Shown piece after piece: positions 1 to 7,495 of a stretch of DNA of 64,000 bases. A program made the translations under genes and the position numbers. Each line of letters begins with the position of its first letter. The first letter of the stretch is position 1. This stretch comes from Caldilineaceae bacterium (lineage in GTDB: Bacteria; Chloroflexota; Anaerolineae; Caldilineales; Caldilineaceae). A model generated the notes under the pieces. That model saw nothing but the letters and a program-made list of their open reading frames with translations. It was not told the DNA's origin and ran no database searches. Location: positions 1 to 64,000 of the forward strand of contig JAPKMW010000025.1 of assembly GCA_026645575.1 (NCBI GenBank), given 5' to 3'.

Positions 1-145
1 CCGGCGTCTCATGCGCCGGTCACCGGTTGCCTTTTAGGCGCGGCTACGAGCTAGTAATGGCTATTTTCCAAACAAAAACGGCCATAGGCATTCAACAACC
101 CATGACCGTTCTTGTGCTGGTGGCGGGAACAACTCCGCGTGTAAG

Positions 146-182
146 CAACAAAAAAGCCACGGGTAACAAGCAACCGTGGCTT
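146..182 (-). terminator. Rho-independent terminator of small minus-strand unit
   Basis: On the minus strand, 9-nt perfect arms AAGCCACGG (182-174) and CCGTGGCTT (162-154) flank an 11-nt loop and run into a T-tract (complement of AAAAAA at 150-155). It lies about 20 nt after the stop of the small ORF at 203-274, so it closes a very short transcription unit. Confidence 0.75.
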
Positions 183-202
183 CCTCTTTTGACAAGATGG
201 CG

Positions 203-274
203 TTACGCCATGCTCCTCCACGGGTGCATTCTGGGCAAATCAAATCGATGATTGGTCCAATCCATGTTTGCCAT
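203..274 (-). CDS. Putative 23-residue small protein
   Basis: A 23-codon frame begins with ATG at 274 and ends in TAA. It is preceded by a strong Shine-Dalgarno (GGAAAGGAGG at about 281-290), a consensus-like promoter at 329-357, and is followed by a Rho-independent terminator. The peptide begins MANMDWTNHRFDLPR and is rich in Trp, Met and Arg, with no membrane segment. I do not recognise it. The transcript could instead be a small RNA, a leader, or a fragment left after deletion; the complete set of expression signals is the reason to list it. Confidence 0.4.
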   Translation of the reverse strand: MANMDWTNHRFDLPRMHPWRSMA

Positions 275-328
275 CAGAAGCCTCCTTTCCGTGAATGAGG
301 AATGATCGAGTAGAATTACAGCAAAGGC

Positions 329-357
329 AGTCTACCAGATCGACTGTCGCCTGTCAA
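329..357 (-). promoter_or_regulatory. Predicted sigma70-type promoter, minus strand
   Basis: Minus strand reads TTGACA (357-352), a 17-nt spacer, then TAGACT (334-329). The -35 is a perfect consensus and the spacing is ideal. It points at the small ORF 203-274 and away from the SIS gene. Confidence 0.6.
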
Positions 358-403
358 ACCTTTAGCGAAGCTGGGGTGTATTTCGGTTTCAGGGTGAATT
401 TTT

Positions 404-459
404 GCGCTGTACAAGTCCGTGACTTGCTGGACAGGGCGAGTCACGGACTTGTACAGCGC
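404..459. repeat. Intergenic palindrome, 21-nt perfect arms
   Basis: Arms at 404-424 and 439-459 are exact reverse complements (GCGCTGTACAAGTCCGTGACT and its complement is the arm pair; 21 nt each) around a 14-nt loop. It stands between the divergent small unit and the SIS-domain gene, so it is not an ordinary terminator of a neighbouring gene. Confidence 0.9.
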
Positions 460-508
460 AGTGCTACCCAAAATGAAAACTACACCCCGAACCTGGGCAA
501 AGAACAAC

Positions 509-1555
509 ATGATCCAACAATCGCATCTTTATCAAGAAATCCATGAACAACCGGTCGTCCTCCAGCGCCTGTTAACCCAAGAGCGTTCCGTCGTCCAACA
601 ACTAGCCGCCGCCATTCAGCAGCGTCAGATCACCTACGTTGTGATTGCCGCCCGTGGCACCAGTGATAATGCCGGGCGCTATGCCCAGTATCTCTTGGGT
701 GCTGTCAACGGTTTGGTCGTCGCGTTGGCGACTCCCAGCCTCTTTTCCATCTACCAGCAGCCGCCCCGCTTTGGCAACGCCCTGGTGCTGGGCATCAGCC
801 AGAGCGGCAAAAGTCCCGATATTGTGGCCGTGCTGGCCGAAGCGCGGCGGCAAGGCGCCTTGACCGCCGCCATCACCAATTTCCCCGATTCAGACCTGGG
901 GCAACAGGCCGATTATGTGATCAACTTGCAGGCCGGCGTCGAACGCTCAATCGCCGCCACCAAGACCTATACCAGCGAACTGGCCGCCATTGCCCTTCTT
1001 AGCGCCACCTTAGCCCAGAACCAGACCATGCACGAGGCGCTAAACCAGATCCCAACCATTGTTGCCGCCACCTTGACCCTAGACCAAGAGATTGCGCGCC
1101 TGGCCGAACGCTACCGCTATATGCGCGATTGTGTGGTGATTGGCCGTGGCTATAACTATGCCACCGCGTTTGAACTGGCCTTAAAATTAAAAGAACTCAC
1201 CTACACCATTGCTGAACCCTACAGCAGCGCCGATTTTCTGCATGGCCCGCTGGCGCTGATCGAACATGGCTTCCCGGCCATTGTGATTGCTCCCTCGGGC
1301 GCTGTGCTGCCCGAATTGCAAAGGTTTATGCAGACCTTGCAACAGCGCGCCGCCGAGATCGTTGCCATTAGCGATGATGCCGCCACGCTGGCGCTGGCGC
1401 GCACGCGTCTAGCGCTGCCACAGGTGGTGCCAGAGTGGCTCTCCCCGTTGACGGCGATCATTCCGGGGCAGTTGTTGGCGATGCACCTGGCCTATGTGCG
1501 CGACTATGATCCCGATCATCCCCGTGGGCTGCGCAAAGTGACCGAGACGCGGTGA
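509..1555 (+). CDS. SIS-domain sugar isomerase/aminotransferase-like protein
   Basis: The protein has the two SIS (sugar isomerase) folds of the C-terminal half of GlmS, without the glutaminase domain. Signatures are ARGTSDNAG and [11 protein letters not shown] in the first SIS domain, [19 protein letters not shown] and SSADFLHGP in the second, and a [13 protein letters not shown] tail typical of GlmS-like isomerases. It probably binds a phosphorylated amino sugar or glycated substrate (AgaS/GlmS-like deaminase or isomerase) in the cytosol; the exact substrate cannot be told. The frame is open upstream to 419, inside the palindrome at 404-459; ATG 509 is preferred because homology-like sequence begins just after it, although its Shine-Dalgarno is weak. 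ATG 473 is an alternative. Confidence 0.8.
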   Translation: MIQQSHLYQEIHEQPVVLQRLLTQERSVVQQLAAAIQQRQITYVVIAARGTSDNAGRYAQYLLGAVNGLVVALATPSLFSIYQQPPRFGNALVLGISQSGKSPDIVAVLAEARRQGALTAAITNFPDSDLGQQADYVINLQAGVERSIAATKTYTSELAAIALLSATLAQNQTMHEALNQIPTIVAATLTLDQEIARLAERYRYMRDCVVIGRGYNYATAFELALKLKELTYTIAEPYSSADFLHGPLALIEHGFPAIVIAPSGAVLPELQRFMQTLQQRAAEIVAISDDAATLALARTRLALPQVVPEWLSPLTAIIPGQLLAMHLAYVRDYDPDHPRGLRKVTETR

Positions 1556-1557
1556 GC

Positions 1558-1914
1558 TTATCGGTTGCGCCAATGCGTAAAGAGTGGCCCCGTATCGCCC
1601 CAAATGGGATCAGTGGCCGGCAGTGGCGCTTGGGCAATGTTTGCCAACACTTGCGGACGCTCTTCCGCCTTGCCACGACAGAGATCCACCGGTTCACCAG
1701 AGGGGTAGGCGCCCACCACCAGCAGATCGGCGCTTGCCCCTAGATTTTCGTGGCCCACACCGGCGGGGATCAACACGACGTCGTCGGGTTGGACATGCAA
1801 GGTGACACCCTGGCGGCCGCCAAATTGGACGTTGGCTTGCCCCCGGCTGTGGTAGTATTCAGGTGCATCATTACCCGCGCGGACGTGACAACGAAACGCC
1901 CGTAAACAGCCCAA
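1558..1914 (-). pseudogene. N-terminally truncated cupin protein
   Basis: The sequence carries one cupin barrel: YYHSRGQANVQFGG, then VQPDDVVLIPAGVGHENLGA, and a C-terminal DPIWGDTGPL typical of small cupin proteins of about 160 residues. The first metal-binding motif is partly present, but the usual 40-50 N-terminal residues are missing. The only in-frame starts (TTG 1914) fall inside the overlapping small membrane ORF at 1871-1960, in another frame. This looks like a deletion that joined the cupin remnant to unrelated sequence. Residual expression cannot be excluded. Confidence 0.65.
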
Positions 1915-1960
1915 TAATGAAGGTGATCAGCATGAGAATGATCACATGTTCGATCAACAC
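1871..1960 (-). CDS. Putative 29-residue single-pass membrane peptide
   Basis: GTG 1960 is preceded by AAGGAAGG five bases upstream, inside the end of the radical SAM gene, and opens a 29-codon frame. The peptide starts MLIEHVIILMLITFIIGLF (one hydrophobic helix) and ends in a basic SLSRPRG tail. The start is 13 nt beyond the radical SAM stop codon, so it could be translated as the last cistron of that operon. It overlaps the truncated cupin remnant in another frame. No family is recognised; small size is the main reason for caution. Confidence 0.4.
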   Translation of the reverse strand: MLIEHVIILMLITFIIGLFTGVSLSRPRG

Positions 1961-1973
1961 AGTCACCTTCCTT

Positions 1974-3404
1974 CTATTCTCTTTCAATGACGGGTTGGCT
2001 GGGCAATGTGATTACGGATGGCTCAGATTGTGCTTGCCCTCGCTTTCTACTCAATCCATCCAACACTGTTTCCAGTAAGGGCAACGCTTGCGTCACCCGC
2101 TTTGCCCGAATGAGCCAATCCCATAGTGGCTCGAATTTCTTCCAACCGGCGGCATAGGCGATATGGCGCGCTTGTGCAGTGAGATTGCTTTGGGCGCTAG
2201 CTCCACGCCAGATGGCCGACCAGCGGTAGAACTCATCATAGGCGCGCCAGTAGCCAGCGTCTAGTTCGCCAGGTGTCATCTGTTTCGGTTGAAAGACGGT
2301 GTGGCGGGTGTCGTAGAGATCCCAGTTGCTGTGGAGGAGACGGTTTTGCGTCGCCATCTGTTTGTAGAGAACGGTATCAGGATAGGGCGTGAGGATGTGA
2401 AAGGTCGCCGTTTCGATGCCCTGGCCGATGGCCCACTCGACAGTGCGCTCAAAAACAGTGGCATCATCATCATCCATCCCAAAGACAAAGCTGCCGTTGA
2501 TCATCACCCCCAGGTCATGTAAGCGGCGGATCGCGGCGCCGTAATCCCGGTTCAAGTTCTGGTATTTGCGTTGGGCGGTCAGGTTGGCTGGATTGAGCGT
2601 TTCAAAACCGACAAAGAGACTGCGCAGACCACAGGCCACCGCCTTCTCCAACAAATCCGGCTGCAACACTGACTTCACCGTTCCCGCTGCCTGCCAGAGT
2701 CGCCCCATCCCCTTCATACCGTCAAAAAGCGCGGCGGCAAAGCGGGCATTGCCAAAGAGGTGATCATCCAGAAAGTAGAGATGGCGACCAGGCAACCGCT
2801 CAATTTCGGCCAGCGCCGCATCAACTGTCTGTGTATAAAAGGATTTGCCGCCCTGGAAAAAGGCTTCCTTGTAGCAGAAGTCGCAGACATGCGGACAGCC
2901 CCGCGAAACGACAATCGAGTTCGGCACCAGGTAGAGCCGCCGCTTGATCAGATCGCGCCGGATCGGTGGCAGATGATCCAGTGTCCGCAGACGGGACTGG
3001 TAACGTTTGCCCGGTCGCCCGGCCCGAAAATCCGCGAGAAACTGCGGCCAGGTATCTTCGCCCGGCCCTAGGAAGATCGTATCGGCATAATGGGCCGCTT
3101 CTTCCGGTAACGAGGTCACATGGAGACCACCCAGGCAGACATACGCCCCCTTGCGCCGGTAGTGATCGGCCAGGGCATAAGCGCGAAACGCCGAGGTGAT
3201 GTAAACCTGAATCACCACCAGATCCGGATCATCCGCCAGGTTGAGCGTTTCGACATGTTCATCTTGCAGCTCGATCTCATCGTCGTCGGATAAGTATCCG
3301 GCCAGGGTCGCCAGCCCCAGCGGTGGAAAGAGCGAGTATTTGATGGGCCGCCAGTAAGGACTCTTCGCCTCGGTCAGGGCCGGTAGGATCAATTTGACTT
3401 TCAT
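1974..3404 (-). CDS. B12-binding domain / radical SAM protein
   Basis: Residues about 1-150 resemble a cobalamin-binding Rossmann domain (LPPLGLATLAGYL-type opening, here FPPLGLATLAGYLSDD, then VCLGGLHVTSLPEEA and FLGPGEDTWPQF). A radical SAM core follows, with the 4Fe-4S motif CPHVCDFCY (CX3CX2C) near residue 170. The order matches the class B, HpnJ/BchE-like radical SAM family (methyltransfer or rearrangement on lipids, pigments or natural products); the substrate is unknown. The start at 3404 is chosen because GGAGG lies 7 nt upstream and the protein then begins MKVKLILPAL, the usual opening. It is followed by the 29-residue membrane ORF. Confidence 0.85.
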   Translation of the reverse strand: MKVKLILPALTEAKSPYWRPIKYSLFPPLGLATLAGYLSDDDEIELQDEHVETLNLADDPDLVVIQVYITSAFRAYALADHYRRKGAYVCLGGLHVTSLPEEAAHYADTIFLGPGEDTWPQFLADFRAGRPGKRYQSRLRTLDHLPPIRRDLIKRRLYLVPNSIVVSRGCPHVCDFCYKEAFFQGGKSFYTQTVDAALAEIERLPGRHLYFLDDHLFGNARFAAALFDGMKGMGRLWQAAGTVKSVLQPDLLEKAVACGLRSLFVGFETLNPANLTAQRKYQNLNRDYGAAIRRLHDLGVMINGSFVFGMDDDDATVFERTVEWAIGQGIETATFHILTPYPDTVLYKQMATQNRLLHSNWDLYDTRHTVFQPKQMTPGELDAGYWRAYDEFYRWSAIWRGASAQSNLTAQARHIAYAAGWKKFEPLWDWLIRAKRVTQALPLLETVLDGLSRKRGQAQSEPSVITLPSQPVIERE

Positions 3405-3571
3405 GGGATAGCCTCCGCTTATCAACGCTCGTCACAAGGAGGATGACGCACCTAAGCAGAGGATAGCCGCTTTGGCGAAAGCAAGCGACCTTTTATGTGA
3501 GGATTGCCAGACACTTGAGTGCCTGGCTGCTGACATCTAAATGCGTAGTGAAAGCCGAGCAGGTGTTATCG

Positions 3572-4420
3572 TTAGGCAGCCTGATCCCGGACAGTCAGTA
3601 ACGCGCCTAACGCGGTGGCATAACCGGCATCGGTCGGCATTTGGAAGGTTTGACCGTAAAACCCACCTACAGCCGCCAACATACGCCGCATCGTCGCCAT
3701 ATCGGTCAGGTGGCCGATAATGACGATTTGGCTGGTAGGCAAGGCGCGGGCGGCATTGATGGCAATCAACGCAATGGTCTGCCCAACAAGGGTGACAATG
3801 CCCGCAGCCAAATCGGCGCGGCTGGGGGTATCCGTTCCACGCACCATACGCCCAAAGTTGACCGCGGTCGCTTCTGCCGGCAAGGAGCCAATTGGCCCGG
3901 TAATCACATCGGCCAGACTGAGATCGACGCCATTGGAATTGCCGTTTTGCGCCAGTTGCTCGATTTCGTATGGATCGACGCTGTTGATCAACAAGCGGCT
4001 CAACCCCAACATCGTCCCGCCGCCGACAGCGGTGCCGGTGACATGGTTGTAGTTGCGTCCCTGCGCCTTGATCATCGCTGTTCCCGATCCGGCGCTGACG
4101 ACCAGCAGCGGTTGTGACTCATCCGCAGGCGCGGCAATGGCTTGACCGCCGCGGCCAATCGCTTCCAGTTCACCAACGCTTTGCACCACACAGTCGCCAA
4201 TTTGGGTCGGTAGTAGCCGGTGACGACCACCGGTGACGGCCAACTTGCTGAGATCAGCCAGGTTAACGCCACCTTTGGCCAGGATGGCGCGCACCTGATC
4301 GGGGTCAGGATAGCCGGTGTAGGGTTCAGTCCACTGACGTGTCTCGCCGTTGATCTGGGCGACAATGTCGGTGTTGCTAATGCCAAAGTCGATGGCGGCG
4401 ATTGGTGATTGAATGGACAT
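3572..4420 (-). CDS. coaW: Type II pantothenate kinase (Fumble family)
   Basis: Pantothenate kinase makes 4'-phosphopantothenate, the committed step of CoA synthesis. The ASKHA-fold signatures are visible: AAIDFGISNTDIV (phosphate 1 loop) near residue 8, SAGSGTAMI, and TGTAVGGGTMLGLSRLL, which is the GGGT motif of the eukaryotic-like type II enzyme. The length of 282 residues matches the bacterial type II family. It lies upstream of no obvious partner; the PIN-domain gene begins 20 nt away on the same strand. Type II enzymes are usually insensitive to CoA feedback, but that cannot be read here. Confidence 0.85.
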   Translation of the reverse strand: MSIQSPIAAIDFGISNTDIVAQINGETRQWTEPYTGYPDPDQVRAILAKGGVNLADLSKLAVTGGRHRLLPTQIGDCVVQSVGELEAIGRGGQAIAAPADESQPLLVVSAGSGTAMIKAQGRNYNHVTGTAVGGGTMLGLSRLLINSVDPYEIEQLAQNGNSNGVDLSLADVITGPIGSLPAEATAVNFGRMVRGTDTPSRADLAAGIVTLVGQTIALIAINAARALPTSQIVIIGHLTDMATMRRMLAAVGGFYGQTFQMPTDAGYATALGALLTVRDQAA

Positions 4421-4439
4421 AACAGTAGTTCCGATTTCC

Positions 4440-4820
4440 TCAATAGGGCTGAATAACCAGATGTGGGTCTAGTAAACGGGCCATGTGTTTGACGTTGTGG
4501 GTATAAAGCGGCGCTTGCAACCGATGACAGACCGAAGCAATCAGACAATCATGAATTTCAACACCGCGACTCAAGCGATAGGCGCCGAGATGATCCATAG
4601 ACCATTGTTGATCGGCAGGGGTTAAATAAACCATTTCAAAACTCTGCAATACAGCTATGGCATCGGCCAATCCACTTTTCCCACGCGCTCCCTCAATCAC
4701 TTCCAGCCACACAATCGGCGTAACACCAAGCGGTGGTTGTCCATTCAACCATTGCCTTGCCGCTAGATTTCTGCGCAACAGATGGATAATTACAGTTGAA
4801 TCGACAAAACCTGTGATCAT
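4440..4820 (-). CDS. PIN-domain ribonuclease (VapC-like toxin)
   Basis: A 126-residue PIN domain, the normal VapC length. Acidic metal-binding residues are placed as expected: D7 in FVDSTVI, E in WLEVIEGARG near residue 41, D in EIHDCLIASV near residue 90, and the terminal YTHNVKH motif. Such toxins cleave tRNA or rRNA when freed from the antitoxin. Its ATG overlaps the stop of the upstream antitoxin-like gene by 4 nt (ATGA), indicating translational coupling. Confidence 0.85.
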   Translation of the reverse strand: MITGFVDSTVIIHLLRRNLAARQWLNGQPPLGVTPIVWLEVIEGARGKSGLADAIAVLQSFEMVYLTPADQQWSMDHLGAYRLSRGVEIHDCLIASVCHRLQAPLYTHNVKHMARLLDPHLVIQPY

Positions 4821-5254
4821 GGGAGTTCAGCCCATTGCTGCATGCGTCGTTGGGTTGCTTGCTGGCGTCGCTCGTTAACCCATTCGACGACATCAGGAAT
4901 ATCCATTGTTTCCCATTCACTTAAATCTAATCGATCCAGCAATTGAACAATCTCAGCACCACTCTTTGGATCAGGGCGCATCAGTTCGCGTAATTCTTCT
5001 GCCGTCCACGGCTGTTCCTCCCAGGAAATTTCGTCTTGTGAGGCTATCTCATCTGTTTTGACCAAGCCGTTGGTTCCGTTATGGTGCGCTACCGTATGAT
5101 CTGGCGCAACAGACTCATCTTGTTGAATCACCTTATCGGTCAACAATTCGTGCTGTAACCCAGCGCCTAGCCATTCAACTAAGTGCGCCTTTTCCACCAC
5201 GGATAGATCAGCAGTAATCAATGCTTTTACCTGCTCTACCGTTCGATTACTCAT
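4817..5254 (-). CDS. Putative antitoxin partner of the PIN toxin
   Basis: A 145-residue acidic protein overlapping the PIN gene by 4 nt. The N-terminal 45 residues (VEQVKALITADLSVVEKAHLVEWL) resemble the helical front of many Chloroflexota/cyanobacterial antitoxin-like proteins; the C-terminal EEQPWTAEELRELMRPD and YLP-like tail is typical of partners that insert a peptide into the toxin active site. No MazE/AbrB or RHH fold is obvious. A strong AAGGAGG lies 5 nt before the start. Function is inferred from gene order. Confidence 0.6.
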   Translation of the reverse strand: MSNRTVEQVKALITADLSVVEKAHLVEWLGAGLQHELLTDKVIQQDESVAPDHTVAHHNGTNGLVKTDEIASQDEISWEEQPWTAEELRELMRPDPKSGAEIVQLLDRLDLSEWETMDIPDVVEWVNERRQQATQRRMQQWAELP

Positions 5255-5311
5255 GGCGACCTCCTTTTTCTAACCCTAGCCAGAGTATATGCCAAAAGCA
5301 GTGAGCGGTCA

Positions 5312-5395
5312 ATTAGGCAGGCGTGCGTTGCACGGGGTAGGCGGTTATACAGTGTAGTAAACATCTGTACCCCGTGCAACGCACGCTTGCCTAAT
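5312..5395. repeat. Intergenic palindrome, 28-nt arms
   Basis: Arms 5312-5339 and 5368-5395 match as reverse complements at 27 of 28 positions around a 28-nt loop. It lies between two minus-strand genes (antitoxin start at 5254, Gfo/Idh stop at 5398) and has no T-tract on the minus strand. Confidence 0.9.
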
Positions 5396-5397
5396 GC

Positions 5398-6447
5398 CTA
5401 CACCGTCACCGGCTGCCCACCGGCCACCGCCGAGCGGAACATGGCGTCGATCAATTCGACCGAGCGCGCGGCGGCTTCCCCCGGTGAATCGTTAATACCA
5501 CGACCCTGAATCAACTCGATAAAGCGATTGGGGGGCGTGTCACACTCATAGTCGCCGGCATTGAAGGGGATGGCGATCTGTTCATTCCGCCCATCATGGC
5601 GCCGCAGTTCGACCCGTTCCCGCTCCACATCAATCAAGAGGACGCCTTCATCGCCAAAGATGCGGATGTCCACCTGGAATTTGGAGCCGTCAGGCAAGGT
5701 GGCGGCGCCGGAAACTGTCCCCAACGCGCCGTTGGTGAAGGTAACGGTGGCGGCATTGTAGAGATCAACCCGTACATTGGGCGCGGTCATGCGACAGGTC
5801 ACTTCCTGAGCGCGCAAGCCGGTCAACCAGAACATCAGCGCCGACGAGTGGGTCACTTGACCGTGGGCATAGCCGCCGCCCTGGGCTGGATTCTGCCAGG
5901 TGTTGGGATCGGGTTCGGCCAGCGTCGGCTTCCACTGCGAAGGGGGTGCGCCTTTGCCGCCGATCAAACTGATGGTGGGCGATGCCATGTGGCAAAGGAC
6001 ATAGTCGATCTTACCAACCACATTCTGTTCCAACAAACGCTTGGCGTGTTGGATAAAAGGTTTGTAGTGCCAACCATACGGTACGAGCAGATGGCGGTTA
6101 TTCGCTCGCGCCAGTTCCACCAGATGCCATGCCTCTTTGCCGTAGAGGGTCATCGGCTTTTCCACCATAACATGACAACCGGCCTCTAATGCCGCCCGCG
6201 CATGTTCATAATGCAGATGATGGGGCGATGTCACCACCACACCATCCAGTCCTTGTTGCAACAGTTCATGGTAATCTTCGGTGGCAAACCCAAAACCAAA
6301 GCTCTCCTTGATGGTCTGCAACATCTCTTTGCCCAACCGGCAGACGCCGACCAACTCGACATCCTCCCGCTTTGCCAGCAACGGAATATGATTCGTCGTT
6401 GCCCACCAGCCCGCTCCAATAAAGCCGATTCGTACTTTTTTGGTCAT
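5398..6447 (-). CDS. Gfo/Idh/MocA family oxidoreductase
   Basis: An NAD(P)-dependent sugar or cyclitol dehydrogenase-like enzyme of 349 residues. The N-terminal Rossmann motif is IGFIGAGWWATTNH (residues about 6-19), followed by GVVVTSPHHLHYEHA and the EKP motif in VMVEKPMTL, which carries the catalytic Lys of the family. The C-terminal alpha/beta domain ends with IELIDAMFRSA. AAGAAGG lies 5 nt before ATG 6447. It heads a likely operon direction shared with the metallo-beta-lactamase and oxidase genes, although a palindrome separates it from them. Substrate unknown. Confidence 0.85.
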   Translation of the reverse strand: MTKKVRIGFIGAGWWATTNHIPLLAKREDVELVGVCRLGKEMLQTIKESFGFGFATEDYHELLQQGLDGVVVTSPHHLHYEHARAALEAGCHVMVEKPMTLYGKEAWHLVELARANNRHLLVPYGWHYKPFIQHAKRLLEQNVVGKIDYVLCHMASPTISLIGGKGAPPSQWKPTLAEPDPNTWQNPAQGGGYAHGQVTHSSALMFWLTGLRAQEVTCRMTAPNVRVDLYNAATVTFTNGALGTVSGAATLPDGSKFQVDIRIFGDEGVLLIDVERERVELRRHDGRNEQIAIPFNAGDYECDTPPNRFIELIQGRGINDSPGEAAARSVELIDAMFRSAVAGGQPVTV

Positions 6448-6462
6448 GCTTACCTTCTTTCA

Positions 6463-6520
6463 AGTACGAGTTACGAAGTACGAGTTACGAACCCATAACT
6501 CGTACTTCGTAACTTGTACT
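6463..6520. repeat. Intergenic palindrome, 25-nt arms built from GTACGAGTTACGA words
   Basis: Arms 6463-6487 and 6496-6520 pair at 24 of 25 positions with an 8-nt loop. Each arm contains two copies of the word TACGAGTTACGA-like sequence. The right arm reaches into the stop codon of the downstream-listed metallo-beta-lactamase gene (6519-6521). Confidence 0.9.
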
Positions 6521-7478
6521 ACTTCAATTGATACGTCATCAAGCCGTCACGTCGCCCCGTCTTGACGACACCATATTGCACCAGTCGTTCCAGATGACCC
6601 TGAAGGGGATAGGCGAGAAAGATGCTGGAACTCGCCGGCCATTCACCCAGCACCGGACTGAGGGTTGTGCATAATTCACGCATGGTTGGCGGCGTCGCGG
6701 CGCCGGCCAATTCTGCCAGAAGGGCTTGATCCACCCGCTCCACATAGGCGCGACTTTCGGCCAGAAATTCATCGACGCCGGCGCCCGTGTAGATAGGATA
6801 GTGGCTAGTAAGCAATGTCTTGACCTTCATGCCGCGGAAACGGTTCATGGTGGCGACATAGCTATCGACATAGCGATAGGTGGGCGGAAAGGCCGGTTTG
6901 CCATTTTTGAAGAGGACGGCATTACCGAGCGTTGCGTCACAAATAATCAGGGTTTGGCTACGCGGGTCATAGACGCTTAGGTGGCCGCGACTGTGGCCCG
7001 GTGCATGTAAGACTTCAACTTGCCAGGCTGCGCCCAGGCGAATGGTTTCGCCGCCGCTTACCGTCACGTTAACCGGCACATGGCGCGACGAGTTACGAAT
7101 AAACTGCTTGCTCTCGTCCGTTTCATCAATGCCATGATCAGCAGAAAACTCGCCATAGCGCTCCTTAATCATCACCTCAATGTCTTCGATCATCGCTTGG
7201 TCAAGGGCATGGCACATAAAAAGCGCACCCGGCGCCATCTCTTGCAGCGATCGATTGCCGGCGGTGTGGTCAAAGTCGGCATGAGAGGTGAGGACATAAC
7301 GAATGCGGTTGGGCGCAAGGCCGATCTGGTCAAGATAGGGGGCGATATAATTGCGTGGGGTGTCATCCATGCCGGTGTCGATGAGCAACGCGTCGCCATT
7401 CTCCACCAGCAGATAGACGGCGACAAAGCGTTCGCCCAGCGGGGCTTCGATGCGATGAATGCCTGGAGCTAGTTCCAT
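6519..7478 (-). CDS. Metallo-beta-lactamase fold hydrolase
   Basis: The MBL metal-binding signature is SHADFDHTAGN (HxDxDH-type, with Phe where His is often found: H-A-D-F-D-H), followed by HAPGHSRGHLSVYD and the distal SHYPIYTG. These mark a glyoxalase II/lactonase-like cytosolic hydrolase. A winged-helix-like C-terminal segment (ASSSIFLAYPLQGHLERLVQYG) is typical of this subfamily. ATG 7478 is preferred, giving MELAPGIHRIE with GGGAG upstream; an ATG at 7496 overlapping the oxidase stop (TAATG) is possible. Substrate unknown. Confidence 0.8.
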   Translation of the reverse strand: MELAPGIHRIEAPLGERFVAVYLLVENGDALLIDTGMDDTPRNYIAPYLDQIGLAPNRIRYVLTSHADFDHTAGNRSLQEMAPGALFMCHALDQAMIEDIEVMIKERYGEFSADHGIDETDESKQFIRNSSRHVPVNVTVSGGETIRLGAAWQVEVLHAPGHSRGHLSVYDPRSQTLIICDATLGNAVLFKNGKPAFPPTYRYVDSYVATMNRFRGMKVKTLLTSHYPIYTGAGVDEFLAESRAYVERVDQALLAELAGAATPPTMRELCTTLSPVLGEWPASSSIFLAYPLQGHLERLVQYGVVKTGRRDGLMTYQLK

Positions 7479-7495
7479 AGTTGTTTTCTCCCTCA

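Noticed and set aside
404..459. Treating every palindrome as a Rho-independent terminator
   Set aside because: Most lack a T-tract, several lie between divergent genes, and some are inside coding sequences. Only 146-182, 22162-22200 and possibly 42841-42950 have the features of terminators.
3641..4117. Plus-strand frame of 158 codons within the pantothenate kinase gene
   Set aside because: Shadow of the minus-strand kinase, whose ASKHA motifs are clear.
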